From Thermoleophilia bacterium (lineage in GTDB: Bacteria; Actinomycetota; Thermoleophilia; Gaiellales; Gaiellaceae): a stretch of 21,239 nucleotides of DNA. The DNA lies in contig JACVRM010000019.1 in assembly GCA_014534415.1 (NCBI GenBank), positions 1 to 21,239 of the forward strand. Direction: 5' to 3'. Below, in pieces: positions 6,935 through 14,495 of the stretch; the stretch's first letter is position 1; each line of letters begins with the position of its first letter. The position numbers and the translations under genes were made by a program. The notes beneath the pieces are model-generated. The model did no database searches. It worked only from the letters and a program-made list of their open reading frames with translations, and had not been told where the DNA came from.

Positions 6935-7330
6935 TCACAGCGCCCGGGCGAGCGTGCCGCCGCCGAGCGTTCGCTCGGCGCCCCCGCCGGCGCGCGCGCG
7001 GAGGCCGCGGTCGGACGTCACGAGCCAGTACGGCTCGCCGTCCGCGGCGAGCTGGGCCGCACGGCGCGCGATCCAGTCATCCGCGCTCTCGGTGCCTGTG
7101 CCCACGACCAGGTGGGCGCCTTCGGCCCGCTCGCCGACGATGCCGCCGGGCGCCTCGCCGTCGAAGACGATCGCCGCCCGCAGGCCTTCGGCGTCGGCCC
7201 ACGCCGCGGAGCGCGACACCATCTCGAGTTCCGGGATGTTCGGCCAGCACGAGCGCAAGACGTTGCGGGCGTCGATGAGCACCGCCTCGCTCGGCACGCG
7301 CGTGACTGTAGCGCCGTGCTCGATCGGCAC
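6935..7330 (-). CDS. NYN/YacP-like PIN-fold nuclease
   Basis: A 131-aa protein with the acidic motifs of NYN (YacP/Rae1-like) domains: VLIDARNVLRSCWPNIPE (first Asp), AIVFDGEAPGG, ESADDWIARRA and YWLVTSDRGLRARA (C-terminal acidic site with Ser-Asp). Family members are RNA endonucleases of the PIN-like fold. The GTG at 7330 lies 9 nt after the stop of the preceding glycosyltransferase gene, so it is likely cotranscribed; a second GTG about 11 codons downstream is an equally possible start. Its role beside glycosyltransferases is not evident. Confidence 0.75.
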   Translation of the reverse strand: MPIEHGATVTRVPSEAVLIDARNVLRSCWPNIPELEMVSRSAAWADAEGLRAAIVFDGEAPGGIVGERAEGAHLVVGTGTESADDWIARRAAQLAADGEPYWLVTSDRGLRARAGGGAERTLGGGTLARAL

Positions 7331-7339
7331 GCGCCCCGA

Positions 7340-8329
7340 CTACGTAGAACGCGTCGTCGCCACCTCTCCGCCCGTTCCGGCGAGCGCGACGGCGTCGCGA
7401 AGTGCCAGGTCCCAGTCGCGCGCGAAGCGCTCGATGCCGAACCGCTCCTCGGCCCGGCGGCGCGCGCCTTCGCCGAGCCGGCGCGCCTCGTCACGATCGC
7501 TCAGCAGCGCGTGCATCCGCTTCACGAGCGTGTCCACGCGCGTGTCGACGTAGCCCGATACGCCGTTCTCGATCGCCGTCGCGTATTCCGTGGTCGCCAG
7601 CGCCACCACGGGCAGCCCGACGGCCATCGCCTCGAGGACCGCGAGCCCCAGGCTCGTGTAGCGAATCGGATTGAAGAGGAAGCGGTAGCGCGCGGCGAAC
7701 GCGGGGAGCTCGGCGTGCGGGACCTCACCGAGGCCGCCGAGCTGCTCGGAGCCAATGCCGACGAGGTCGAGCGGCACCTCGCGGCGGACGCTTTCCCAGA
7801 CGTCGAGGCCGAGCCGGCGCCCCCGCGCTCCGAGGTTGTTGACGACGACCAGTCCGCGATCGAGCTCCCCAGTCCACAGTGCCCGGTCGGTGACGGGCAC
7901 GCCGTGGTCGATGACGCGGGTCGGCGTGCCGCCGTTGTCCCACATCAGCTCGTTGAAAGGCGTGACGTGGACGAGCAGGACGTTCGGGTCGTCGACGTGG
8001 TGGCGGGTGTCCGTCGGCACCTCGCGCGGCGGGTCGTGCTCGAGGAACACCCGCGGCCCGGCGCGCTGCTCGTCGCTCAGTAGTTCCCACTGGTCGTGCG
8101 TCCAGTTGTGCTCCGTCTGGAACAGAACGCAGTCGATGTCGAGCCGGTCCACGCCGCGGGCGGGCACCTCGATCAGGTTCGCCGGCCAGTCGGACCGCCC
8201 GCGCCCGTGGTACGGCGGCGTGCGGGCCGGTGTGACGGGGAGGAGGAAATCGTGGGGCGCGCGCGCAAGGTACTGGAGGTAGCTGCCGTGGACGTGCCAG
8301 GTGAAGACACGTAGCCGGTCAGCTGCCAT
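7340..8329 (-). CDS. Glycosyltransferase, GT4-like
   Basis: A 329-aa GT-B-fold glycosyltransferase. The C-terminal half has GLVVVNNLGARGRRLGLDVW, FLFNPIRYTSLGLAVLEAMA and GLPVVALATTEYATAIENG, the usual donor-nucleotide region of GT4 enzymes. The EX7E motif is altered: TSLGLAVLE (225-233) keeps the second Glu (E233) but has Thr in place of the first. The N-terminal acceptor domain shows TWHVHGSYLQYL and FQTEHNWTH, typical of a subgroup of GT4-like enzymes with an unusual N-lobe. The ATG lies inside the end of the GT9 gene (11-nt overlap), so both are probably made together. Sugar and acceptor are unknown. Confidence 0.8.
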   Translation of the reverse strand: MAADRLRVFTWHVHGSYLQYLARAPHDFLLPVTPARTPPYHGRGRSDWPANLIEVPARGVDRLDIDCVLFQTEHNWTHDQWELLSDEQRAGPRVFLEHDPPREVPTDTRHHVDDPNVLLVHVTPFNELMWDNGGTPTRVIDHGVPVTDRALWTGELDRGLVVVNNLGARGRRLGLDVWESVRREVPLDLVGIGSEQLGGLGEVPHAELPAFAARYRFLFNPIRYTSLGLAVLEAMAVGLPVVALATTEYATAIENGVSGYVDTRVDTLVKRMHALLSDRDEARRLGEGARRRAEERFGIERFARDWDLALRDAVALAGTGGEVATTRST

Positions 8330-9311
8330 CGCGCTCCAGCAGCCCGTCGACCTCGGCGATCACCTGCTCCGGCCGCACGACCGGAGCCGTGACCGCGCGG
8401 TGCAGGGCACCGTCGAGCGGCGCCCATCGCCGCGGGTCGGATGCCGTGAAGACGACCACGCTCGGCACGCGGAGCGCGGCCGCCACATGCGAGACGCCGG
8501 TGTCGTTCGAGACGAGCAGGCGGGCGCGCTCGAGCAGGGCGCCGAGCGCCCCGAGCGACGTGCGCCCGGCAACGTCGACGGCCGGCTCGCGCATGGCCGC
8601 CGCGACCGCCCCTGTGATCGGCCGCTCGCTCTCCGAGCCGGTCAGCACGACGCGCAGCCCGCGCTCGGCGACCGCGTCGGCCACCGCCGCGAACGACTCG
8701 GGCGCCCAGCGCCGCGAGGGCAGCCGAGAGCCGGGATGTACGCACGCGTAGTCGCCGTCGATCTCGAGATGTCTCAGCTCCTCGCGATCGGCGTCGGTCA
8801 ACGGGAACTCGAGCTGGGCGCCGTCGACCGGGAGGCCGAGAAACTCGGGTAGCCGGAGGAGCCGGACAGGCTCGGGGCCGCGCGCCGGGTACTCCGTGAA
8901 CGTTTCGGGATCCGGGCAATAGCCGTCCGCCCGGAAGAAGCCGGCCGTGCGGCGGCCGCCGAGCAGGACCGCGAGCGGGTTGGTCACGTCGCCGCTGCCG
9001 TGCAGCTGGACGACCAGGTCGAAGCGGCGGGCCTGCGCGTCGCGCAGGAACTCGGGGATCGCCGCGACGACCGGCTCCTGCTCCGGCAGGCCCGGGTAGC
9101 CCGGCAGCTCGATGAGGGCATCGAGGTAGTGCGCGAACCGCCCGACGAACTCCGCGGCCCACGGCAGTCCGACGAGCGTCACCTCCGCGTCGCGGAAGGC
9201 CGCTCGGATCGACCGCAATGCCGGCACGGCGCAGAGCAGATCACCGAGCGCGAGCGCCCGGAGCACGGCGATGCGGCGAGGCTCGAGGGCGGCGAGCGGA
9301 ATCGGCGGCAT
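8319..9311 (-). CDS. Glycosyltransferase family 9 (heptosyltransferase-like)
   Basis: A 330-aa GT9 protein, the family of LPS heptosyltransferases that use ADP-heptose. Typical features: N-terminal IAVLRALALGDLLCAVPALR (GDLL motif, 23-32), LVVQLHGSGD, the donor-site VHPGSRLPSRRW (191-202), VVLTGSESE and SNDTGVSHVAAAL (268-280). The ATG at 9311 is preceded only by a short spacer after the ChaB gene and its hairpin. It is the first of a coupled GT9-GT4-NYN set and lies on the same strand as the heptose operon, so an ADP-heptose donor is plausible but not shown. GT9 members also occur in organisms without LPS. Confidence 0.85.
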   Translation of the reverse strand: MPPIPLAALEPRRIAVLRALALGDLLCAVPALRSIRAAFRDAEVTLVGLPWAAEFVGRFAHYLDALIELPGYPGLPEQEPVVAAIPEFLRDAQARRFDLVVQLHGSGDVTNPLAVLLGGRRTAGFFRADGYCPDPETFTEYPARGPEPVRLLRLPEFLGLPVDGAQLEFPLTDADREELRHLEIDGDYACVHPGSRLPSRRWAPESFAAVADAVAERGLRVVLTGSESERPITGAVAAAMREPAVDVAGRTSLGALGALLERARLLVSNDTGVSHVAAALRVPSVVVFTASDPRRWAPLDGALHRAVTAPVVRPEQVIAEVDGLLERDGS

Positions 9312-9332
9312 GGCGGAGACAGTCTCGCTACT

Positions 9333-9350
9333 CGCGCCGCCCGGGGCGCG
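9333..9350 (-). terminator. Short GC hairpin after the ChaB gene
   Basis: CGCGCC (9333-9338) pairs with GGCGCG (9345-9350) around 6 nt, directly after the TAG of the ChaB gene on the minus strand and 22 nt before the GT9 start. No U-tract; a weak terminator at best. Confidence 0.35.
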
Positions 9351-9731
9351 CTACTGCTTGCGCGCGATTGCCCTGGCCAGCTCGGTCTTGGTCATCTTCG
9401 AGCGCCCCGGGACGCCCAGCCGCCGCGCGCGCTCGTAGAGCTCGCGCTTCGTGTTGCCGAGCACGTCGACGCCGCCGTACGTCTCGCCGCCTTGGCGGGC
9501 CGCCCGGCCGCTCTTGGCGGCCTGCGGATCGGACGGGCCCTTCTCGTCCTTCTCGACCCAGCGGTCGTCTTTCTTCTCGAACGAGTGCTTCAGCGCCGAG
9601 AAGGCGGTGCGATGCGCGCGCTCGCCTTCGCCGTACGTCTCGACGGCGCTGTCGTGTGCCTTCGCCCAGGTGCGCTGCGCCTTCTTCGACGAGCGGGCGA
9701 TCGTGTCGGGCATCTCCTCGCGTGCGGGCAC
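9351..9731 (-). CDS. ChaB domain protein with C-terminal Rho_N/SAP-like domain
   Basis: From the GTG at 9731 the product is 126 aa. The N-terminal half (PAREEMPDTIARSSKKAQRT onward, with HDSAVETYGEGERAHRTA) is a ChaB domain, named after the E. coli regulator of ChaA cation transport; many actinobacterial copies have no proven function. The C-terminal ~35 residues (NTKRELYERARRLGVPGRSK, then MTKTELARAIARKQ) form a Rho_N/SAP-like motif expected to bind nucleic acid. The frame opens further to a GTG at 9749, but GTG 9731 has GAGG 5 nt upstream and gives the usual PAREE N-terminus. Confidence 0.85.
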   Translation of the reverse strand: MPAREEMPDTIARSSKKAQRTWAKAHDSAVETYGEGERAHRTAFSALKHSFEKKDDRWVEKDEKGPSDPQAAKSGRAARQGGETYGGVDVLGNTKRELYERARRLGVPGRSKMTKTELARAIARKQ

Positions 9732-9824
9732 TCCCGCCTCACGTACCACGGGGCCGGGGACGCCAAACGCACGGGCGGGCGCTCGCGGCCGACCGCGCTC
9801 TCCCGCCTGCGCAGGGAGACCGTG

Positions 9825-10733
9825 CTAGAGGCGCTCGGACGGCACGGCGCCGCTCCGTCGGGCGAGGCGAAGACCGATCGGCGCCGCTGCGCCAAGCGCG
9901 ACGAGCCAGAGCGGCACGTCCGTGAACGGCACCTGGCCACGGCGAACGCGGTTGACGGCCGAGCGCGCACTGCCGAGCGCGCGGTCGGAAGCCGGCTCAC
10001 CGTCCGCCCTTGCGTCGGACCCCGTCGACGCCGTGGCCGCCGTGGTCGTCGCGGCAGTCGTCGTGGTCGTCGTGCCGGCCGGGCAGCCGCCCGCGGGTAC
10101 GGGGTTGACGTCGCCGTGCGCCTGGTGGGCCGGCCAAGCGCTCGCGCTGACCGTTATCTCGACGTACGGATTCGAGTCCGAGGCCGTCCGGTGGCAGATC
10201 GTCACCTTGTCCTTGGCCGCCTTGGTCTTCGCGTCGTGCGCCTTCGCGGCGTTCGTCTTCGAAGTCTTGCTCTTCTCTTTTGTCTTCGCCGCCCCCTGCT
10301 TCGAGCCGGCGGGGCAAGGCGTCTGCATGAGGTCGCCGTGCTTGAGGTGGGCGTCGAGCGCGTTGCGGCTGATCGTGATTTCGACGTACGGATTCGAGTC
10401 CGAGCCCGTCCGGTGGCAGATCGTCACCTTGTCGGCGGGCGCCTGCGTTGTGGTCGCGACGGGCTTCCGCTTCGTGGTCTGCCGGGGCTTCGGCTTCGGC
10501 GGCCGATGCGCGGCCACCTTGGCCGTCTTCGTCTTCGGCTTCCGCTTGCCCGCCTGTGCGGGCTGCGCGCGATGCGGTGGCCTCGCCGGCTCGCCGGCGT
10601 TCGTGGGATCTGCCGCCGCAGTCGCGGACTTGCCTTCCGGCGGCTTCGCGCCGCCCTCATCGGCGAGCCCCGCGCTTGGAAGGGCCGCGAACGCGATGAG
10701 GGCGGATGCGTAGCAAAGTGCGTGGCGTCTCAT
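9825..10733 (-). CDS. Secreted low-complexity protein with two CHRT repeats and C-terminal membrane segment
   Basis: From the ATG at 10733 this is 302 aa: signal peptide (residues 1-24), a Lys/Pro/Ala/Thr-rich linker, repeat 1 (101-143, DKVTICHRTGSDSNPYVEIT ... AHLKHGD ... CPAG), a second Lys-rich linker, repeat 2 (175-220, same pattern), a Thr-rich stretch, and a hydrophobic segment VPLWLVALGAAAPIGL before a basic tail. The repeats share C, H, H, H, C positions that could bind metal. The CHxT motif recurs in surface proteins of environmental bacteria but I know no function. The tail resembles a membrane or wall anchor without LPXTG. ATGs or GTG at 10745 and 10763 are alternative starts. Function unknown. 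Confidence 0.7.
   Translation of the reverse strand: MRRHALCYASALIAFAALPSAGLADEGGAKPPEGKSATAAADPTNAGEPARPPHRAQPAQAGKRKPKTKTAKVAAHRPPKPKPRQTTKRKPVATTTQAPADKVTICHRTGSDSNPYVEITISRNALDAHLKHGDLMQTPCPAGSKQGAAKTKEKSKTSKTNAAKAHDAKTKAAKDKVTICHRTASDSNPYVEITVSASAWPAHQAHGDVNPVPAGGCPAGTTTTTTAATTTAATASTGSDARADGEPASDRALGSARSAVNRVRRGQVPFTDVPLWLVALGAAAPIGLRLARRSGAVPSERL
10159..10433 (-). repeat. 53-bp direct repeat inside the CHRT protein gene
   Basis: Segments 10159-10211 and 10381-10433 are identical at 52 of 53 bases, spaced 222 bp apart (74 codons, in frame). They encode the CHRTxSDSNPYVEIT core of the two protein repeats. Flanking repeat-unit sequence is less similar, suggesting recent duplication or gene conversion of the core. 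Confidence 0.8.
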
Positions 10734-10797
10734 CTCCTCCCCCATCTGGTGGGTTCCACGCACAAGACGTCGCCTGCGCGCGAATCTTGCGCTGCGC

Positions 10798-11823
10798 TCA
10801 GAAGACCCGCCGGTAGAGCGAGCAGCCGCGACAGACTTCCGGCGGGTCGTCGCCGAGCAGTCCGGCGCGAAACTCCCGGTAGGCAGCGTTCCGCCAGACG
10901 CGCGCGAAGCCGTCCTGCTCGACGTCGCCGAGCGCCGCGCGGTCCGAGCCCATCACCATGCAGCACGGCTGCGCCTTGCCGTCGTGGGTCACGTACGCCT
11001 CGGTGAAGGTCCAATGGCAGCCGGGGGCACCCGGTCTGCGCGTCGCGGCCCAGTCGGGCTCCTCGAGGCGCGGTAGGCGCAACTCGATCTCGAGCTCGTG
11101 CGCAAGCGCCGCCGCCTGGTCGAACAGCTCGCCTGCGTGCTCGTCGGCCTCGGCCCAGAGCGCCTCCTCGGCCGCGAAATCGCGGATCTCGCGGTAGGAC
11201 CCGGCGGGGTCGGTGTCGCTGAAGGAATGCGACAGGTTCTGCACCCAGACGCTTTCGACGCCGAGCTCGGCAGCGAGCCGCACGAGTTGCGGCAGCTCGT
11301 CGACGTTGCGCCGCATCGCGACGAACACGATCTGCACGGTCGGACGTTCGGCGCCGAGCGTCCGGCGTGCCTCGACCAGCCCGCGGATGTTTCCGCGTAC
11401 GCGTGCGAAGTCGGCGCCGTCGCGGACGCCCTCGTACGTCTCCGCGGTCGCACCGTCCAGCGACACGTGGAGCCAGTCGACGCCCGCGCGCACGAGTCGC
11501 TCCGCCGCGGCTCGTGTCAGGAACGTGCCGTTCGTGTTGAAGCCGGTACGGATGCCGCGAGCGGTCGCGTACTCGACCATCTCGAAGAAGTCGGGCGCCA
11601 GCATCGGCTCGCCGAGCCCCTGGAGCGTCAGCTTCTCGAGGTCAGGCAGCTCGTCGACGATCTGCTTGAACGTGTGGAAGCACATCGCCCCCTGCCGGCG
11701 GCCGAGCTTCGGCCGGTAGCGGACGAGGCACATCCGGCAGGCGAGGTTGCACGCGCCGGTGACCTCGACCTGGAGCTCGCGCGGGAGCGGCGGGACGAGC
11801 CGGTCCATCTCGGTCAGGGCCAC
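10798..11823 (-). CDS. Radical SAM/SPASM domain protein
   Basis: A 341-aa radical S-adenosylmethionine enzyme. The [4Fe-4S] motif is C25-NLA-C29-RM-C32 (CX3CX2C), followed by TLQGLGEPML (GGEP-like) and FNTNGTFLT. The C-terminal part carries SPASM-type cysteines (C269, C287, C288, C331, C334) likely to hold an auxiliary cluster, as in sugar dehydrogenases/epimerases and peptide-modifying maturases. The GTG at 11823 overlaps the end of the dehydrogenase gene by 10 nt and has GGGAG 5 nt upstream; an ATG at 11808 is an alternative. It is the last gene of the heptose operon, so it may act on a sugar, but no precursor-peptide gene or other proof is visible. Confidence 0.85.
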   Translation of the reverse strand: MALTEMDRLVPPLPRELQVEVTGACNLACRMCLVRYRPKLGRRQGAMCFHTFKQIVDELPDLEKLTLQGLGEPMLAPDFFEMVEYATARGIRTGFNTNGTFLTRAAAERLVRAGVDWLHVSLDGATAETYEGVRDGADFARVRGNIRGLVEARRTLGAERPTVQIVFVAMRRNVDELPQLVRLAAELGVESVWVQNLSHSFSDTDPAGSYREIRDFAAEEALWAEADEHAGELFDQAAALAHELEIELRLPRLEEPDWAATRRPGAPGCHWTFTEAYVTHDGKAQPCCMVMGSDRAALGDVEQDGFARVWRNAAYREFRAGLLGDDPPEVCRGCSLYRRVF

Positions 11824-12500
11824 GACGGCTCCCGCGACGGGGCGACGAGGAGCTCGCGCACCTCACATCCGGCCGGCTGCGTCAGCGCGAAGAGCACTGC
11901 TGCAGCGACGTCCTGCGGACGGGTGAGCTGCGCATCGGCGGGCGGCCGGTACTGCTCGGGCCGGCCGTCGAAGAACGCGGTGCTCATCCCACCGGGGACG
12001 AGAAGCGTCACGCCGACGCGCCCGGCGGTCTCGGCGGCGAGCGCGCGCGTGAAGCCGACCACGCCGAACTTGCTGGCGCAGTAGGCGGTCGCGTCGCTGA
12101 GCGCCCGCAGGCCGAGCGTCGAGGCGACGGTCACCACGCGGCCGCCGGAGCGCTCGAGATGGGGCAGCGCGGCGCGGACGACGGCTGCGGTGCCGAGCAG
12201 GTTCACGCGCACGACGTGCTCCCAGCTCTCGCGCGGCACCTCGTCCAGGCGACCGCAGGCGTCGGTGCCCGCGCACGTCACCACGGCGTCGAGCCTGCCG
12301 TGGCGCTCGGCGACGCGGACGACGGCTTGCTCGGCGGCCGCGCTGTCCGCGAGGTCCACCACCTCGCGGTCGAGGCCGTCGGCAGGCGTGGCGCGATCGA
12401 GGACGACCGGCCTTCCGCCCGCCGTGCGCACGCCGCTCGTGACGGCCGCGCCCAACCCTGAGGCGCCGCCCGTGACGATCACGACCCCGAGGTCAGGCAC
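11814..12500 (-). CDS. Short-chain dehydrogenase/reductase (SDR)
   Basis: A 228-aa classical SDR: Rossmann motif VTGGASGLGAAV near the N-terminus, NAG-like region VTCAGTDACG, catalytic Ser in VASTLG, and Y-x3-K in TAYCASKFGVVGF, followed by LLVPGGMSTAFF. These enzymes oxidise or reduce alcohol/keto groups with NAD(P). It differs from the extended SDR HldD (ADP-heptose epimerase), being shorter and of the classical type, so I do not call it hldD. The GTG at 12500 overlaps the end of hldE by 8 nt; a GTG six codons later is possible. Operon position suggests a role in modifying the heptose product. Confidence 0.85.
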   Translation of the reverse strand: MPDLGVVIVTGGASGLGAAVTSGVRTAGGRPVVLDRATPADGLDREVVDLADSAAAEQAVVRVAERHGRLDAVVTCAGTDACGRLDEVPRESWEHVVRVNLLGTAAVVRAALPHLERSGGRVVTVASTLGLRALSDATAYCASKFGVVGFTRALAAETAGRVGVTLLVPGGMSTAFFDGRPEQYRPPADAQLTRPQDVAAAVLFALTQPAGCEVRELLVAPSREPSWP

Positions 12501-13887
12501 GGGCGGCCCCGGTGGCCAGGCGCGTCGTCGAGCGTCCCTCGAGGAACGGCAGGACGACCGCCCGTCCGCCCCAGCGTTCGACGACGCGCGTCTCGGGCAG
12601 CTCCGAGACGTCGTAGTCGCCGCCCTTCGCCCAGACGTCCGGACGCAGCTCCTCCAGCACAGCCTCGGGCGTATCTTCGTCGAAGACGACGACTGCGTCC
12701 ACGCAGCCGAGCGCGGCGAGCACGGCGGCGCGGTCTTCGGCCGGCACCAGCGGCCGGTCGGGTCCCTTGAGGCGCCGGACCGAGTCGTCGGAGTTCAGGC
12801 AGACGACCAGGCAGTCGCCGAGCGCGCGGGCGGCCTCGAGGGTGGCGACGTGACCGGCGTGGAGCAGGTCGAAGCAGCCGCCCGTCGCGACCACCCTGCC
12901 ACGCGCGGCGCGAACGCGCGACAGTAGACGCTCGAGGGGCTCGCCAACCTGCGGCCGGGCCACCCGGCCCGGATCCACGTCGACGCGCGGCTCCAGCGAG
13001 AACGCGCCCGCGCCGCCCGCCGCCACGAACGCCGATGCGAGCCGGACGGCGCCCGCGACGGCGTCGGCGAGCGAGGCGCGGTCGGCGAGCAGCCCGGCTG
13101 CGGTCGCGCCGAAACGGTCGCCGGCGCCGCACGGGTCGCCTCCGACGACGGGCGGCGCAGACAAGAGCCGCGGCTCGCCGCTGTCGTCGAGCAGCAGGGC
13201 CCCCTCGCTCGCGAGCGTGATCGCCACCGCGTCCGCCCGCCAGCGCGCGCGAAGCGCGTCGGCCCGGGCGGCGAGATCGCGGAGCGAGTCGCCTTCGATT
13301 TCAGCGACCAGGGCGGCGGCCTCGGCGCGGTTGGGCGTAACCAGTGCGGCGCCCGGCACGGGGTCGGGCCCGCGCGGGTGCGGGTCCCAGACCACCGGCG
13401 CCTCGCGGGCCCGGTCGGCGAGCGCCTCGCGGAGCGCGGGCTCGCGGGTCACCCCGCGGCCGTAGTCCGCCACGAGCACCGCGGAGGCGGACGCGATCGC
13501 GTCGAGCACGTCGCTCGCGGGCGCCTCGAGCAAGCCGCCGCGCCGCCCGCCGTGATCGAGGCGGACGAGCAGGCGGCCGCCGCTGCGCACACGCACCTTC
13601 TCGGCCGTTGCCCCGCGCTGGCCGAAGGCAAGCAGCCGCACGCCGGCGGTCTCCACGAGGGACCGCAGCTCGTCCGCTGGCGCGTCGGGCGCGAGCGCGG
13701 TTACGAGCGTCACGTCCCGCCCGTCCGCGGCTGCGAGCGCGGCCGCGAGCGCCGCGCCGCCGGGGCGCGAGCGCTGGACGAGCTCCTCCACGACCGGCAC
13801 CGGCGCCTCCGGGCAGAGGCGCTCGACGCGTCCCTCGAGGTCGCGGTCGAGCAGCGAGTCGCCGACGACGACGAGCGGCCGCTTCAC
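12493..13887 (-). CDS. hldE: Bifunctional heptose-7-phosphate kinase / heptose-1-phosphate adenylyltransferase
   Basis: A 464-aa two-domain HldE. The N-terminal PfkB-type kinase (1 to ~310) begins with VVVGDSLLDRDLEGRVERLC followed by PEAPVPVV as in known HldE kinases, and has the catalytic CGAGDRFG (D257; the usual Thr after GAGD is Arg). The C-terminal cytidylyltransferase-like domain has GCFDLLHAGH (337-346), LNSDDSVRRLKG and EGRSTT. It phosphorylates D-glycero-D-manno-heptose-7-phosphate at C1 and later adenylylates the 1-phosphate. The GTG at 13887 overlaps the TGA of gmhA (GTGA). The frame is open for about 180 codons further upstream, but that part is the shadow of gmhA. Confidence 0.92.
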   Translation of the reverse strand: MKRPLVVVGDSLLDRDLEGRVERLCPEAPVPVVEELVQRSRPGGAALAAALAAADGRDVTLVTALAPDAPADELRSLVETAGVRLLAFGQRGATAEKVRVRSGGRLLVRLDHGGRRGGLLEAPASDVLDAIASASAVLVADYGRGVTREPALREALADRAREAPVVWDPHPRGPDPVPGAALVTPNRAEAAALVAEIEGDSLRDLAARADALRARWRADAVAITLASEGALLLDDSGEPRLLSAPPVVGGDPCGAGDRFGATAAGLLADRASLADAVAGAVRLASAFVAAGGAGAFSLEPRVDVDPGRVARPQVGEPLERLLSRVRAARGRVVATGGCFDLLHAGHVATLEAARALGDCLVVCLNSDDSVRRLKGPDRPLVPAEDRAAVLAALGCVDAVVVFDEDTPEAVLEELRPDVWAKGGDYDVSELPETRVVERWGGRAVVLPFLEGRSTTRLATGAARA

Positions 13888-14495
13888 GGCGCGCGTGCCT
13901 CCAGCGCGTCGGTCAGCGAGAGCGCCCGTATGGCGACGTGCGCCTCGACCGCCGCGCAGAGCAAGTGGATGCACACCAGGTGCAGCTCCTGAATGGTGGG
14001 GGTGTAGGTGGCTTCGATCGCGACCGCTCCGTCCGCGAGGGACGCGAGCGGGTTCGGCGCACGGCCCGTCAGCGCGAACGTCGTGAGGCCGCACTCGGCT
14101 GCCGTCTCCACCGCGCGCAGCACGTTCGGGCTCGCTCCGGACGTGGAGATGGCGACGAGCACGTCGCCGGCGCGGCCGTGCGCCTCCACTTGGCGGGCGA
14201 AGACCTCGTCGGCGCCGTAGTCGTTGCCGATCGCGGTCACGCTCGAGGGATCCGTACAGAGCGCGATGGCGCTGAACGGCGGCCGGTCCTCGCGGTAGCG
14301 GCCGACCAGCTCGCCCGTCAGATGCTGCGCCTGCGCGGCGCTCCCGCCGTTCCCCGCTGCAAGCAGGCGTCCTCCGCGGGTCAGGACGCGTGCGAGCTGC
14401 CGGCCCCAGTCGTCGATGCGGTCGACCTCGCACTCGAGCGCCGCGAGCGGCGCGGTGAGCGCTGCCAGGTGATTACGGCCGGTGAGCACGTTCAC
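13884..14495 (-). CDS. gmhA: Sedoheptulose-7-phosphate isomerase
   Basis: A 203-aa SIS-domain protein matching GmhA in length and motifs: LLAAGNGGSAAQAQHLTGEL (sugar-phosphate binding NGGS at 49-52, H58, E62), NDYGADEVFARQ, VAISTSGASPNVLRAV (117-122), and IQELHLVCIHLLCAAVE with catalytic/metal residues around Q169-H172. It converts sedoheptulose-7-phosphate to D-glycero-D-manno-heptose-7-phosphate, the first step of heptose synthesis. The GTG at 14495 overlaps the TGA of the GT4 gene (GTGA) and has a perfect GAGGAGG 7 nt upstream at 14503-14509. The longer open frame upstream is a shadow of the GT4 gene. Confidence 0.92.
   Translation of the reverse strand: MNVLTGRNHLAALTAPLAALECEVDRIDDWGRQLARVLTRGGRLLAAGNGGSAAQAQHLTGELVGRYREDRPPFSAIALCTDPSSVTAIGNDYGADEVFARQVEAHGRAGDVLVAISTSGASPNVLRAVETAAECGLTTFALTGRAPNPLASLADGAVAIEATYTPTIQELHLVCIHLLCAAVEAHVAIRALSLTDALEARAP

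Noticed and set aside
10159..10433. CRISPR-like repeat pair
   Set aside because: Only two copies, spaced by 169 bp of coding sequence and in frame with a protein repeat.
9000..11006. 668-codon plus-strand frame spanning several minus-strand genes
   Set aside because: Crosses GT9, ChaB, CHRT-repeat and radical SAM genes; Arg/Ala-rich with no recognisable domain.
11814..12500. Calling the SDR HldD (ADP-heptose 6-epimerase)
   Set aside because: At 228 aa with a TGGASGLG motif it is a classical SDR; HldD is an extended SDR of about 310 aa with a different N-terminal pattern.
13888..14433. N-terminal extension of HldE as far as 14433
   Set aside because: This part is the out-of-frame shadow of gmhA; family alignment starts at the GTG at 13887.
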